A model generated the notes under the pieces. That model searched no databases. It saw only the letters and a list, made by a program, of their open reading frames with translations, and had not been told where the DNA came from. This document shows, one piece after another, positions 1 to 7,419 of a stretch of 15,533 bases of DNA (its first letter is position 1; the number at the start of each line of letters is the position of its first letter). The position numbers and the translations under genes are program-made. Source of the DNA: a bacterium (GTDB lineage: Bacteria > Cyanobacteriota > Vampirovibrionia > Gastranaerophilales > Gastranaerophilaceae); NCBI GenBank assembly GCA_004558955.1, contig SFZC01000038.1:1-15533 (forward strand). The letters run 5' to 3'.

Positions 1-1
1 A

Positions 2-1087
2 TTGCCATATTTGCCGACCTCGGGCGAATTAAAAACAAAACCTTCTCAACACAGCGTTAATGTTTTGAGAAGTTACGGTATTCAACCTGAAGTTTTGGTT
101 TGCAGAACTTCTAAACCTATTCCGAAAACAGAACGTGAAAAACTTGCACTGTTTTGCTCTGTTCCTAAAGATGCGGTTATTGAATGTCGTGATATGAAAA
201 CGATTTATGAAGTTCCATTGGCTTTGGAAACTCAAAATATGTGTTCTGTTGTACTAAAAATGTTGCAAATGAAAGAAAGAACTCCAAACCTGACCGCTTG
301 GGAAAATTTAATAAAAAGAATTAAAAATCCTGAAAGAACACTAAGAATTGCAATTGCGGGTAAATATACAAAATTGTCTGATGCTTATATTTCTGTTGTG
401 GAATCTTTAAAACACGCAGGATATGCAAATTCTTCCGCTATTGAAATCAAATGGATAAATTCAGAAGATTGCGTGGATTATGCTCAATGCAAAAAACAAC
501 TCAGTGATGTTAATGCGGTAGTTGTTCCTGGCGGATTTGGAGTTCGAGGAATTGAAGGAAAATTAAACGTTATCAAATACGCAAGAGAAAACAACATACC
601 GTTTTTGGGCTTGTGCTTAGGTATGCAATGTGCGGTTATCGAATACGCAAGAAATGTTGTCGGTCTAAAAGGTGCTAATTCAAAAGAATTTGACGAAAAC
701 CCGACACATCCGGTAATAGACATTATGCTTGAACAAAAGAATGTCAAAGGTTACGGCGGAACAATGCGACTTGGAGCATACGATTGCAAACTAAAAGAAG
801 GTTCTGTTGCTCAAAAAGCATACGGTACATTGACAATTTCAGAACGCCACAGACACAGATACGAAGTTAACAATGAATATATTGAGCAAATTTCAAATGC
901 AGGCTTGGTATTTTCAGGAATGTCACCTGATGGAATGCTTGCTGAAATCGTGGAATTACCGAAACTGGACTGGTTTGTTGCGTGTCAATTTCACCCTGAA
1001 TTTAAGTCAAGACCTGACAGACCGCACCCGTTATTTTACGGACTGGTTGAAGCAGCAATCAAACAAAACAAACAATTTAATAAATAA
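2..1087 (+). CDS. pyrG: CTP synthase, C-terminal two thirds (5' end outside window)
   Basis: CTP synthase converts UTP, ATP and glutamine (or ammonia) to CTP, the last step of pyrimidine nucleotide synthesis. The reading frame is open to the window edge. The first visible residues (LPYLPTSGELKTKPSQHSV) match the end of the N-terminal amidoligase domain, so roughly 180 residues of the usual ~540 are missing, and the TTG at position 2 is an internal Leu codon. From about fragment residue 113 comes the class I glutamine amidotransferase domain. It has the oxyanion strand PGGFGVRG, the nucleophile Cys205 in GLCLGMQ, GGTMRLG, ERHRHRYEVNN, and the His331/Glu333 pair in FHPEF. All glutaminase residues are intact. 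The MFS gene follows after 38 bases without a terminator, so co-transcription is likely. Identification is firm by motif order. Confidence 0.97.
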   Translation: MPYLPTSGELKTKPSQHSVNVLRSYGIQPEVLVCRTSKPIPKTEREKLALFCSVPKDAVIECRDMKTIYEVPLALETQNMCSVVLKMLQMKERTPNLTAWENLIKRIKNPERTLRIAIAGKYTKLSDAYISVVESLKHAGYANSSAIEIKWINSEDCVDYAQCKKQLSDVNAVVVPGGFGVRGIEGKLNVIKYARENNIPFLGLCLGMQCAVIEYARNVVGLKGANSKEFDENPTHPVIDIMLEQKNVKGYGGTMRLGAYDCKLKEGSVAQKAYGTLTISERHRHRYEVNNEYIEQISNAGLVFSGMSPDGMLAEIVELPKLDWFVACQFHPEFKSRPDRPHPLFYGLVEAAIKQNKQFNK

Positions 1088-1125
1088 AAGTAAATTCTAT
1101 ACAATATGTAGAAAAGGGGTAGTTA

Positions 1126-2481
1126 ATGAATGATGAATTTAAAATGAAAAGATTCACCACGCTGAATTTTTTGAATTTTGCATTAGGATTTTTAGGTTTG
1201 CAATTTGCTTGGCAAATGAGAATTGCTTTGGCTGAACCAGTAACCCTAAGTCTTGGTGCATCTCCGTTATTGTACAGTTTAATTTGGCTTGCAGGTCCGT
1301 TTTCTGGAATGGTAGTTCAACCAATTATCGGAGTTTTGAGCGATAATACAAAATCTCGTTTCGGACGCCGCAGACCGTACTTATTGGCAGGTGCGTTAAT
1401 TACAGCAATCGCACTTTGGTTATTTCCAAATTCGGCGGGAATTTCAGACCTTATCGGCAAAACCTTCCACTTTACAATGCCTGCTTGGGGCGGATTACTT
1501 GTTGCAGCAATTATGATTTGGGTAATTGATGCATGTATCAATATTGCTCAAGGTCCTTACCGTTCTTTAATTCCTGATGTAGTCTTACCTGAACAGCACG
1601 CTCAGGCTAACTCTTACATCAGTCTTGCTATCGGATTAGGTTCAGTTATTGCAATGGCAGTAGCACCGTTTTTGAAATTTGCGTTCAATTACCAAATGTC
1701 AACTCAAGCACAATTTATTATGGCAGGTTTGGCTTTTGCACTTGCTATGGCTTGGACTTGTTTAACAATTAGAGAAAAGAGTTCGCTAAAATCCGATACC
1801 GATTCAGAAAAAACAGAAGGTCAAAAACAATCTTTTTGGGAATCTTTAAAGGATTTCTTCCTTTTATCACCTGAAGTTAAGAAAATTTGCACAATGCAAT
1901 TTTTCACTTGGATTGGTATGATGTGTTTGCTGATTTACTTCACTGCGTTTGCAATCCACACGGTTTACGGAATACCTGATGATACAAAGATTTTAGTTGA
2001 ACAATCACTAAAAGATGCCGCTCAGAATTATGCACTAATCGGTTTGGCGATATTTAATTTGGTTTGCTTCCTAATCGCAGTTCCTATCGGAACTTTGGCT
2101 AACAAATTCGGGAACAGAAAAGTTCATATTATATCATTATTATCAATGATTGTTGCATATTTAGGGCTAGCCTTATTCAAAGATAACAGAACAGCAGTAT
2201 TACTGTTTATGGCTCTATCAGGTATCGGTTGGTCAAGCGTTTGTGCTTTGCCTTTTGCAATGTTGTCAAAATACATCAAACCGGGAACAGAAGGTTCTGT
2301 TATGGGGATATTTAACATTTTCATCGCAGGCCCGCAAGTGTTTGTATGCACACTTGTCGGGTGGTTAATTAACGTTTCTGCAATTAACGGCGGAATTAAC
2401 CACCATTACGAATATTCCTTCTTTATCGGAGCAGCGTGCTTATTGCTTGCAACTCTTGTAACAATGACAATTAAGGAATAA
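1126..2481 (+). CDS. MFS sugar transporter, GPH/SLC45-like
   Basis: This is a 451-residue integral membrane protein with about twelve hydrophobic segments in two halves, split by a charged cytoplasmic loop (about residues 215-245). The N-terminus GFLGLQFAWQMRIA and the loop after the second helix, VLSDNTKSRFGRRRP (about 70-84), match the cation:sugar symporters related to sucrose/maltose carriers (SLC45 and the GPH group). The likely job is proton- or sodium-coupled uptake of a sugar, possibly a disaccharide; the substrate cannot be read from the sequence. The ATG at 1126 is preceded by AAAAGGGG at 7-base spacing. The gene lies 38 bases behind pyrG and is followed by an intrinsic terminator, so the two may form the end of one transcript. 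The neighbours give no sugar-specific context. Confidence 0.85.
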   Translation: MNDEFKMKRFTTLNFLNFALGFLGLQFAWQMRIALAEPVTLSLGASPLLYSLIWLAGPFSGMVVQPIIGVLSDNTKSRFGRRRPYLLAGALITAIALWLFPNSAGISDLIGKTFHFTMPAWGGLLVAAIMIWVIDACINIAQGPYRSLIPDVVLPEQHAQANSYISLAIGLGSVIAMAVAPFLKFAFNYQMSTQAQFIMAGLAFALAMAWTCLTIREKSSLKSDTDSEKTEGQKQSFWESLKDFFLLSPEVKKICTMQFFTWIGMMCLLIYFTAFAIHTVYGIPDDTKILVEQSLKDAAQNYALIGLAIFNLVCFLIAVPIGTLANKFGNRKVHIISLLSMIVAYLGLALFKDNRTAVLLFMALSGIGWSSVCALPFAMLSKYIKPGTEGSVMGIFNIFIAGPQVFVCTLVGWLINVSAINGGINHHYEYSFFIGAACLLLATLVTMTIKE

Positions 2482-2514
2482 AAAACTAACAAAAAAACTT
2501 AATAACTATGATTT

Positions 2515-2547
2515 ATAGCGGCAGAAAAGAATCTGTCGCTATATTTT
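2515..2547 (+). terminator. Intrinsic terminator after the MFS gene
   Basis: An 11-base-pair stem (2515-2525 with 2532-2542, one G-T pair) closes a 6-base loop AAAGAA and runs into ATTTTG. It lies 33 bases after the MFS stop codon. The T run is short, so termination may be incomplete. Confidence 0.7.
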
Positions 2548-2567
2548 GTAACGAAAAAGTTACAAAA
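2544..2567. repeat. Perfect inverted repeat, TTTTGTAAC arms
   Basis: TTTTGTAAC (2544-2552) and its exact complement GTTACAAAA (2559-2567) flank the 6-base spacer GAAAAA. The element overlaps the T run of the MFS terminator and sits about 80 bases before the small gene at 2648. It could be a protein-binding palindrome for that gene or a second hairpin of the terminator. The TGTAAC half-site recurs in other intergenic regions of this window, which favours binding. Confidence 0.5.
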
Positions 2568-2647
2568 TAGCAAAAGGTTCAAAAAATATGTTTTAAAACA
2601 AATACAAAAGTTGAGTAAAAGTTAGTATAGGAAAGGACGTGTAGATT

Positions 2648-2914
2648 ATGTTAGATGTAAATGGTATGGGTTGTACAACAGGATGTTTTGCTCCTGAACA
2701 CAAAACTTCACCTGTTCCGAAAATTATTCAAGATGCGGCAGCCAAAATTAAGGCTCAACGAGCAATGGTAGAATTGCAAGAAATTAATGAAATCAAACAA
2801 AAGCCGAAAGAAGAACGAACTTTTAACGAACGAGTAAAACTTGCGGCATATCAAATGGATAAAATGATGACAGTACTCAACGACATGCCTGACCCTAAAA
2901 TTTATGTAGCGTAA
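2648..2914 (+). CDS. Small protein with N-terminal Cys pair, unknown function
   Basis: This 88-residue protein is not one I recognise. The N-terminus carries GCTTGCF (Cys9 and Cys13), followed by a Pro/His stretch (APEHKTSPVP) and then a charged, probably helical body (about residues 22-65, rich in Lys, Glu and Gln). The end reads NDMPDPKIYVA. There is no signal peptide or membrane segment. The two cysteines four residues apart could bind a metal or form a disulfide, but two ligands alone prove nothing. The gene is probably real: AGGAAAGGA lies 10 bases before the ATG, it has its own upstream region after a terminator, and a terminator follows. It is convergent with gap. Confidence 0.7.
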   Translation: MLDVNGMGCTTGCFAPEHKTSPVPKIIQDAAAKIKAQRAMVELQEINEIKQKPKEERTFNERVKLAAYQMDKMMTVLNDMPDPKIYVA

Positions 2915-2966
2915 AGACTCAATAATATTTGTTCTAATCAACTCTCGAGGAAAATTGTCAAACAAC

Positions 2967-3003
2967 AAAAAGGACAGCCTTATTAAAAGACTGTCCCTTT
3001 TAT
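2967..3003. terminator. Two-way terminator between small gene and gap
   Basis: GGACAG (2972-2977) pairs with CTGTCC (2991-2996), with an inner CTT/AAG extension after one mismatch. On the plus strand the stem is followed by CTTTTATTATT; on the minus strand by TTTTTGTTGTTTG. It lies between two convergent stop codons and can serve both genes. Confidence 0.75.
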
Positions 3004-3022
3004 TATTCAATAATTATAAGAA

Positions 3023-4027
3023 TTATAATTTTTCAGCAACCATCAATGTAGTTTCAGCCAATCTTGTAGAATAACCACATTCGTTATCATACCAAGAAAT
3101 AACTTTAACCATATTGTCGCCCATAACTCTTGTTAACAAAGAGTCAACAGTTGAAGATTGGTGAGAACCAATGTAGTCAGTTGAAACTAACGGTTCATCT
3201 GAATAGCACAAAACGTGACCATCAGCAGCTTCTTTCAAAGCAGCGTTAACTTCTTCAACAGTAACTTTCTTTTCAGTTTCAAATACAACGTCAACTAATG
3301 AAACGTCCGGAGTAGGAACTCTCATTGCGAAACCGTCAAGTTTTCCTTTCAATTCAGGAAGAACCAAAGCTACAGCTTTAGCAGCACCTGTTTTTGTAGG
3401 AACGATGTTCAAAGCACCAGCTCTAGCACGACGAGGGTCTTTGTGACCTGCATCCAAAATTCTTTGGTCGCCTGTGTATGAGTGAACTGTTGTCATCAAA
3501 CCTTTAACGATACCGAATTTGTCGTTGATTGCTTTTGCTACAGGAGCCAAGCAGTTAGTTGTACAAGATGCCATAGAAATTACATCGTGTTTTGCAGGAT
3601 CATATTCTTTTTCGTTAACGCCCAAAACGATAGTTTTGTCTTCGTTAGAAGCAGGAGCTGAGATGATAACTTTTTTAGCACCTGCATCGATGTGAGCGTG
3701 AGCTTTTGTTGCATCTGTGAAGAATCCTGTTGATTCAACAACAACTTCAACACCTAAATCTTTCCAAGGTAATTGAGCAGGATCTTTTTCAGCGAAGAAT
3801 TTGATTTTTTTACCGTTAACGATAATACCTTCTTCATAAGCTTCAACAGTACCGTCAAATCTACCCATAACTGAATCATATTTGAAGATTCTAGCAGCAT
3901 CTTCAGGTTTTAGACCAGGGTCATTGATTGCTACATAATTAATTTTGTCAAAAATACCTTCTTTGATAGCGGCTCTCAAAGTATTACGGCCGATTCTACC
4001 AAATCCGTTAATTGCTACGTTTACCAT
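3023..4027 (-). CDS. gap: Glyceraldehyde-3-phosphate dehydrogenase, Gap2-like
   Basis: The enzyme phosphorylates and oxidises glyceraldehyde-3-phosphate to 1,3-bisphosphoglycerate with NAD(P)+, or runs in reverse in gluconeogenesis. The full length of 334 residues is normal for the family. The Rossmann start is VAINGFGRIGRN (4-15), followed by INDP (34-37), the catalytic Cys155 in ASCTTNCLAP, His182 in TTVHSYTGDQ, and the closing WYDNECGYSTR. The stretch ALNIVPTKTGAAKAVALVLP is typical of chloroplast/cyanobacterial Gap2 sequences, many of which use both NAD and NADP; cofactor use here is not proven. AAGGAG lies 7 bases before the ATG, and a clear promoter precedes it. The gene stands alone, convergent with a small gene, and is divergent from the HEFTH protein gene. 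Confidence 0.97.
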   Translation of the reverse strand: MVNVAINGFGRIGRNTLRAAIKEGIFDKINYVAINDPGLKPEDAARIFKYDSVMGRFDGTVEAYEEGIIVNGKKIKFFAEKDPAQLPWKDLGVEVVVESTGFFTDATKAHAHIDAGAKKVIISAPASNEDKTIVLGVNEKEYDPAKHDVISMASCTTNCLAPVAKAINDKFGIVKGLMTTVHSYTGDQRILDAGHKDPRRARAGALNIVPTKTGAAKAVALVLPELKGKLDGFAMRVPTPDVSLVDVVFETEKKVTVEEVNAALKEAADGHVLCYSDEPLVSTDYIGSHQSSTVDSLLTRVMGDNMVKVISWYDNECGYSTRLAETTLMVAEKL

Positions 4028-4050
4028 AAGTTTTACTCCTTCTTATTGTG

Positions 4051-4086
4051 TAACATTTACTAACTATAACATGCAGATAGTAACAT
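4051..4086. promoter_or_regulatory. Three TAACAT repeats across the gap promoter
   Basis: TAACAT occurs at 4051-4056, 4067-4072 and 4081-4086. The middle copy overlaps the -10 box and the third lies in the spacer next to the -35 box, where a bound protein would block RNA polymerase. The same word is arrayed upstream of the gene starting at 7200. This is a candidate operator; no regulator is identified. Confidence 0.35.
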
Positions 4087-4092
4087 TAACAA
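4063..4092 (-). promoter_or_regulatory. Sigma-70-type promoter of gap with extended -10
   Basis: Read on the minus strand, TTGTTA (4087-4092) is followed after 18 bases by TATAGT (4063-4068), preceded by TG one base upstream (extended -10). The expected start lies near 4055, giving a leader of about 28 bases before the gap ATG. Three TAACAT copies lie over and beside this promoter. Confidence 0.6.
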
Positions 4093-4226
4093 AAAAACTA
4101 ATCAAGTGGTTATAATCGTGCGAATAATTAAGAAAATGTTAATATTTTAAAAATTTTTATACACAAAAAACGTTACATTTATTAAAATAATAGCAAAAAT
4201 CATCCTGCTCCGACATTTATTCAAAT

Positions 4227-5084
4227 ATGAGAAATATCACCTTACCTCAAGTAAGATTACCCTACCGAACTGTCAAAGGTTCGCTCCAACAAAGACAAGA
4301 CAAATCCGCACAACTTGTCCACAAATTTTATCGTGAAATCAAAGGACGATTTAGACATGGCGAAATTTCATTGAAAGAAATTCAAAAATGCGTAGATGAA
4401 AATTTACCCCCAAACATCAATGTTATTGTTAAAAATCTTGTTCAAGAAGCGGAAGATGCGGATTTACTGGGATACAGCGTTCTAAACTATAATTCTTCCT
4501 CAAAAATCAACTCAATTTCACTGGAATTACTCACTGCGGAAAACAAAATTCCGCTTAGAGATTTGCCTTCATTAATGCACGAATTTACTCACATAACAGA
4601 CCAATTATACAATCCGAAAATCTTGGCAAGATGTCAAAATATGACAGAAAAAGACTTGTACATAAAAGATTATGACAATCTGTATGAGAATTTCATTTAC
4701 AATCTTGAAGAGCCTGAAAGCAAAAAAGAGAAAGAATACATCTTGAAACGTCTTGAACAAGTGATTAAAGAATTTTTGAAAAAGATTCCAAATCCACAAG
4801 ATAAAATCAGTTACCTGCAAGACAGTCGATACTGCACTATGCTTGAAATCAACGGATACCATTCTCAGCGAAAATTTGCAAAGAATTTGGCAAAACAACA
4901 CGTCAATGTTGATGAAGTCGATTTGATGAACGAAAACAAAAACTATATGTTCTCAGAAAAACTTGAACTTTTGAACAAATTGTTAAAAGAAGTTATCACA
5001 AAAGAACGAATAAAACACCGTGCAAAAGTCAACAGGGAAGCAAAAAAGAAGTTGAAGTTCTCAAAAGAAATTCAACCTCAATAA
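4227..5084 (+). CDS. Unknown protein with zincin-like HEFTH motif
   Basis: This 285-residue protein is not one I recognise. LPSLMHEFTHITDQLYNPK contains HEFTH at residues 118-122, the HExxH zinc-binding signature of metallopeptidases, within a short hydrophobic helix as in true zincins. A third ligand could be Glu207 in LEINGYH, 85 residues later, but this is a guess. The N-terminus (MRNITLPQVRLPYRTVKGS) is not a signal peptide and there are no membrane segments, so the protein is probably cytoplasmic. The C-terminal 60 residues are very Lys-rich. No clear Shine-Dalgarno sequence precedes the ATG, and no in-frame alternative upstream looks better. It is divergent from gap and ends 7 bases from the stop codon of the convergent 702-residue gene. 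Peptidase activity is only inferred. Confidence 0.75.
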   Translation: MRNITLPQVRLPYRTVKGSLQQRQDKSAQLVHKFYREIKGRFRHGEISLKEIQKCVDENLPPNINVIVKNLVQEAEDADLLGYSVLNYNSSSKINSISLELLTAENKIPLRDLPSLMHEFTHITDQLYNPKILARCQNMTEKDLYIKDYDNLYENFIYNLEEPESKKEKEYILKRLEQVIKEFLKKIPNPQDKISYLQDSRYCTMLEINGYHSQRKFAKNLAKQHVNVDEVDLMNENKNYMFSEKLELLNKLLKEVITKERIKHRAKVNREAKKKLKFSKEIQPQ

Positions 5085-5091
5085 TTATTTA

Positions 5092-7200
5092 TTAGTTAGA
5101 AAACATTGCAAATGTTTTTTCAATACTCTTAGAAATCAGTTGTTTTACCGTTTCATATTCGGTTGTTAAAGAAGAAATTTCAGCATCTAACTGTTTTGTT
5201 TGAATATCGATTTTATCTTCTTTATAGGTTAATTCTGCTTTTTTAGCGGTAAATTCAGCCTCCGCCCTTGCAATGGCATCATCATCAGAAACCTCAGTCA
5301 TATACCCTGTTTCATTGTATCTTGTTTGGTAATAATAACCGTCCAAATCGTTCAAGGAAACCATTGAATATATCCCGTTTTTAATACATTGTTCCATATA
5401 TTCGCTATCATCTAGCGAAACATCTTCTCTCCAACCGTGTTCAATGATGTTGTTGTAAATGATATCGTAGAAATCGGCAACTTTTTCACTCATTGTATAA
5501 TTTTCTTCATCAAGTTTACCTAAATATACATATCCTGCATCTTCTGTTACATATTCAGAAGTTTCAACACTTGAACCGACAACATAGTTTGAATCAACAC
5601 CGTTCAAACCGTTATCATAATATGTCAAAAAGGCTGATAACAAATTACTCAAACTTACCGCATAGTTTGTGTTGTCTTTATTTGTTCCAACTGAATTGTA
5701 TTTTTCAGAGTTTACATAAGCAGCGTTATCCATCATAGATTTTTGGTCAGCATTACTGCCAACATTTTTGGAACTGCTTTTGAAGAATTGTTTTTGTACC
5801 ATATTATAAGCAAATGATAAGGCTTTAGCTGAGGTTTCATCAACGTTCAAACCTACACCGGAAACGGAACTTCCGTCAATATAACCGAATTGCTTAACAA
5901 TATTATCAAAGATTTTTTGAGTAATTTCTTTAAATTCAGTTTCATTTAATTGACCTTTTCCACTGATAATAGAAATATTACCCGTTAAAATATCGGCAAT
6001 ATCAATTTCAGAAACAGCATCACCCGTTTGAACAATACCGTTACTCAAGATAAACAAGTTTTTGTCAGCTGTTGTCTCACCGTGTTTTTGCTTATCATTT
6101 AAGTTTGTTTTCTCAGTGTTAATACCAACGGTTTTACTATTAACTGTTCCAACATTGTCAATAGAAACTTTATCGGTACTTTTTTCGTATTTTGCTTTGT
6201 ACGCATCTTTATCTGCTGCCAGTTGTTTTGAAATAGCAGTATAAGCTTCATTTTGTTTTACATCTTGACCGCCTAATTGAAGTCTTACACCTGAATCGTT
6301 GGTAATGTAGCCCTCTTCATCAGTATTGTTGATGTATTTTGCAAGTTCGGCAACTTCTTTATATTGTGCTGCCTTTGCAGCATCATAAGCAGGAGAAGCA
6401 TCAGGATTACCGTTTTTGCTTTCTTCCGTTGAATAATCACTATTTAATTGACCAAGAACTTCTTTAGTAATTTCATGACGATTTGTAGATTTGATTAATG
6501 AAGTGAAAGTATCAATTTGAGCATCATATTCCTGCTCGGTAATTTGACCGACACCTGTAAGAGCCTGAGCCCAATCTATTTTAGTTTTACCGATGTCACT
6601 CATACATAATTGAGACATAGTAAAATCATCACCCGCATATTTATCCTTTGGAACTCCGCCCATACCAGCCAACGGATTCCAAACAATACCGCTTGTTACA
6701 CCTGACGGTTTCGCAATTTTACCGACAAATTGTAAATTACCGTCTTCATCTTTTTCAACTTTGTATAAATTTTGAGCAACTGAATTTGCCGTATCTTCGG
6801 TAATTCTGCCCGTATATGCCAACGCAGAAATAAATTTATCACGGGATTCTTGAGAACCGAAACCACCTGATTTTGAAATACCAGCAGCCTTAGCAGCAGC
6901 CGCATATTCAGAGTTCAAAACAATAGCACCAGTTGTTGTTGACAACATGTAAGGGTTATAATCATTAGCCGCAGACGGACTCATCAAAAGGTTGAAATTT
7001 AATGAACTTGCACTTGATACAGCATCATTATCCCACATTAATTTTGTAGAACTCAAAGCGTTAGAATATGTATTGGAAATGTCTGCCAACTGATTTGTAA
7101 TCTCAAGTTTTTGTTGAGCCAAATCTGTTGATTTGTATTCACAATTCATTTTTCGTGCTGTTATACATAAAAATCTTGCTTGTGAAGCCGCCAATCCCAT
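5092..7200 (-). CDS. Large protein with MGLAASQARFL N-terminus, axial/secreted-protein-like
   Basis: The product has 702 residues. The start is set at the ATG at 7200, because AAAGGA lies 9 bases before it; a TTG six codons upstream would include that site. The N-terminal 60 residues (GLAASQARFLCITARK... KLEITNQLADISNTYSNAL) are predicted helical. The centre (about 60-620) is polar, rich in Asn, Ser, Thr, Asp and Tyr, with no membrane segment. The last 60 residues (KAELTYKEDKIDIQTKQLDAEISS to EKTFAMFS) form a likely coiled coil. Helical ends around a variable core, no cleavable signal peptide and a sigma-28-like promoter resemble flagellin-type or other axial proteins exported by a type III system. 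I recall, unverified, similar N-termini in several gut bacterial proteins without assigned function. Its role is unknown; the structural reading is inference. Confidence 0.85.
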   Translation of the reverse strand: MGLAASQARFLCITARKMNCEYKSTDLAQQKLEITNQLADISNTYSNALSSTKLMWDNDAVSSASSLNFNLLMSPSAANDYNPYMLSTTTGAIVLNSEYAAAAKAAGISKSGGFGSQESRDKFISALAYTGRITEDTANSVAQNLYKVEKDEDGNLQFVGKIAKPSGVTSGIVWNPLAGMGGVPKDKYAGDDFTMSQLCMSDIGKTKIDWAQALTGVGQITEQEYDAQIDTFTSLIKSTNRHEITKEVLGQLNSDYSTEESKNGNPDASPAYDAAKAAQYKEVAELAKYINNTDEEGYITNDSGVRLQLGGQDVKQNEAYTAISKQLAADKDAYKAKYEKSTDKVSIDNVGTVNSKTVGINTEKTNLNDKQKHGETTADKNLFILSNGIVQTGDAVSEIDIADILTGNISIISGKGQLNETEFKEITQKIFDNIVKQFGYIDGSSVSGVGLNVDETSAKALSFAYNMVQKQFFKSSSKNVGSNADQKSMMDNAAYVNSEKYNSVGTNKDNTNYAVSLSNLLSAFLTYYDNGLNGVDSNYVVGSSVETSEYVTEDAGYVYLGKLDEENYTMSEKVADFYDIIYNNIIEHGWREDVSLDDSEYMEQCIKNGIYSMVSLNDLDGYYYQTRYNETGYMTEVSDDDAIARAEAEFTAKKAELTYKEDKIDIQTKQLDAEISSLTTEYETVKQLISKSIEKTFAMFSN

Positions 7201-7209
7201 TTTTTCGTA

Positions 7210-7215
7210 TCCTTT
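7210..7215 (-). promoter_or_regulatory. Ribosome binding site fixing the start at 7200
   Basis: AAAGGA on the minus strand lies 9 bases before the ATG of the MGLAASQ protein. The upstream TTG in the same frame (7216-7218) would be translated through this site and has no site of its own, so the ATG is the better start. Confidence 0.75.
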
Positions 7216-7233
7216 CAAAATTGCTTATCTTTA

Positions 7234-7261
7234 TAATCGGCATCCCCACCCAAAAACTTTA
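7234..7261 (-). promoter_or_regulatory. Sigma-28 (FliA/SigD)-like promoter
   Basis: On the minus strand TAAA (7258-7261, as TAAAGTTTT) is followed after 16 bases by GCCGATTA (7234-7241). The known flagellar sigma-28 consensus is TAAA, about 15 bases, GCCGATAA. The -10 box matches six of the eight bases, in an unbroken GCCGAT run, and the spacing is one longer. The expected transcript start near 7227 leaves a leader of about 27 bases with a good ribosome site. No comparable sigma-70 pair with proper spacing is obvious here, although TATAAA overlaps the -10 region. Confidence 0.5.
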
Positions 7262-7295
7262 ACATTTCGCCCCTTTATGTAACATTTCGTAACAT
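7260..7295. promoter_or_regulatory. Direct repeats TAACATTTCG, 20-base period
   Basis: TAACATTTCG occurs at 7260-7269 and 7280-7289, followed by TAACAT at 7290-7295. The spacing of 20 and then 10 bases places all copies on one face of the helix, directly upstream of and touching the -35 element of the sigma-28-like promoter. This is a typical layout for an activator or repressor array. The same core lies over the gap promoter. Confidence 0.4.
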
Positions 7296-7364
7296 GAGAA
7301 TTTATACCATTATGAGCAAAAGCGAAGTACTCCAGCATTCAATTTTGGTTATATTTTCCCCCTT

Positions 7365-7402
7365 CGAAATCAAAGATTTCGGTTCCCCCACAAGTGGGGA
7401 AC
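7365..7402. repeat. Two abutting perfect hairpins (REP-like)
   Basis: CGAAATC-AAA-GATTTCG (7365-7381) is directly followed by GTTCCCC, a 7-base loop and GGGGAAC (7382-7402). They lie just past the stop codon of the secreted protein gene. Neither hairpin is followed by a T run on either strand, so a standard terminator is unlikely. They could stabilise the mRNA 3' end or be a dispersed palindromic repeat. Confidence 0.5.
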
Positions 7403-7419
7403 ATAATATTTAATATCCT

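Noticed and set aside
2544..2567. NtcA-type box (GTA, 8 bases, TAC) as expected in cyanobacterial relatives
   Set aside because: The spacing between GTA and TAC is 10 bases, not 8, so it does not fit the NtcA consensus.
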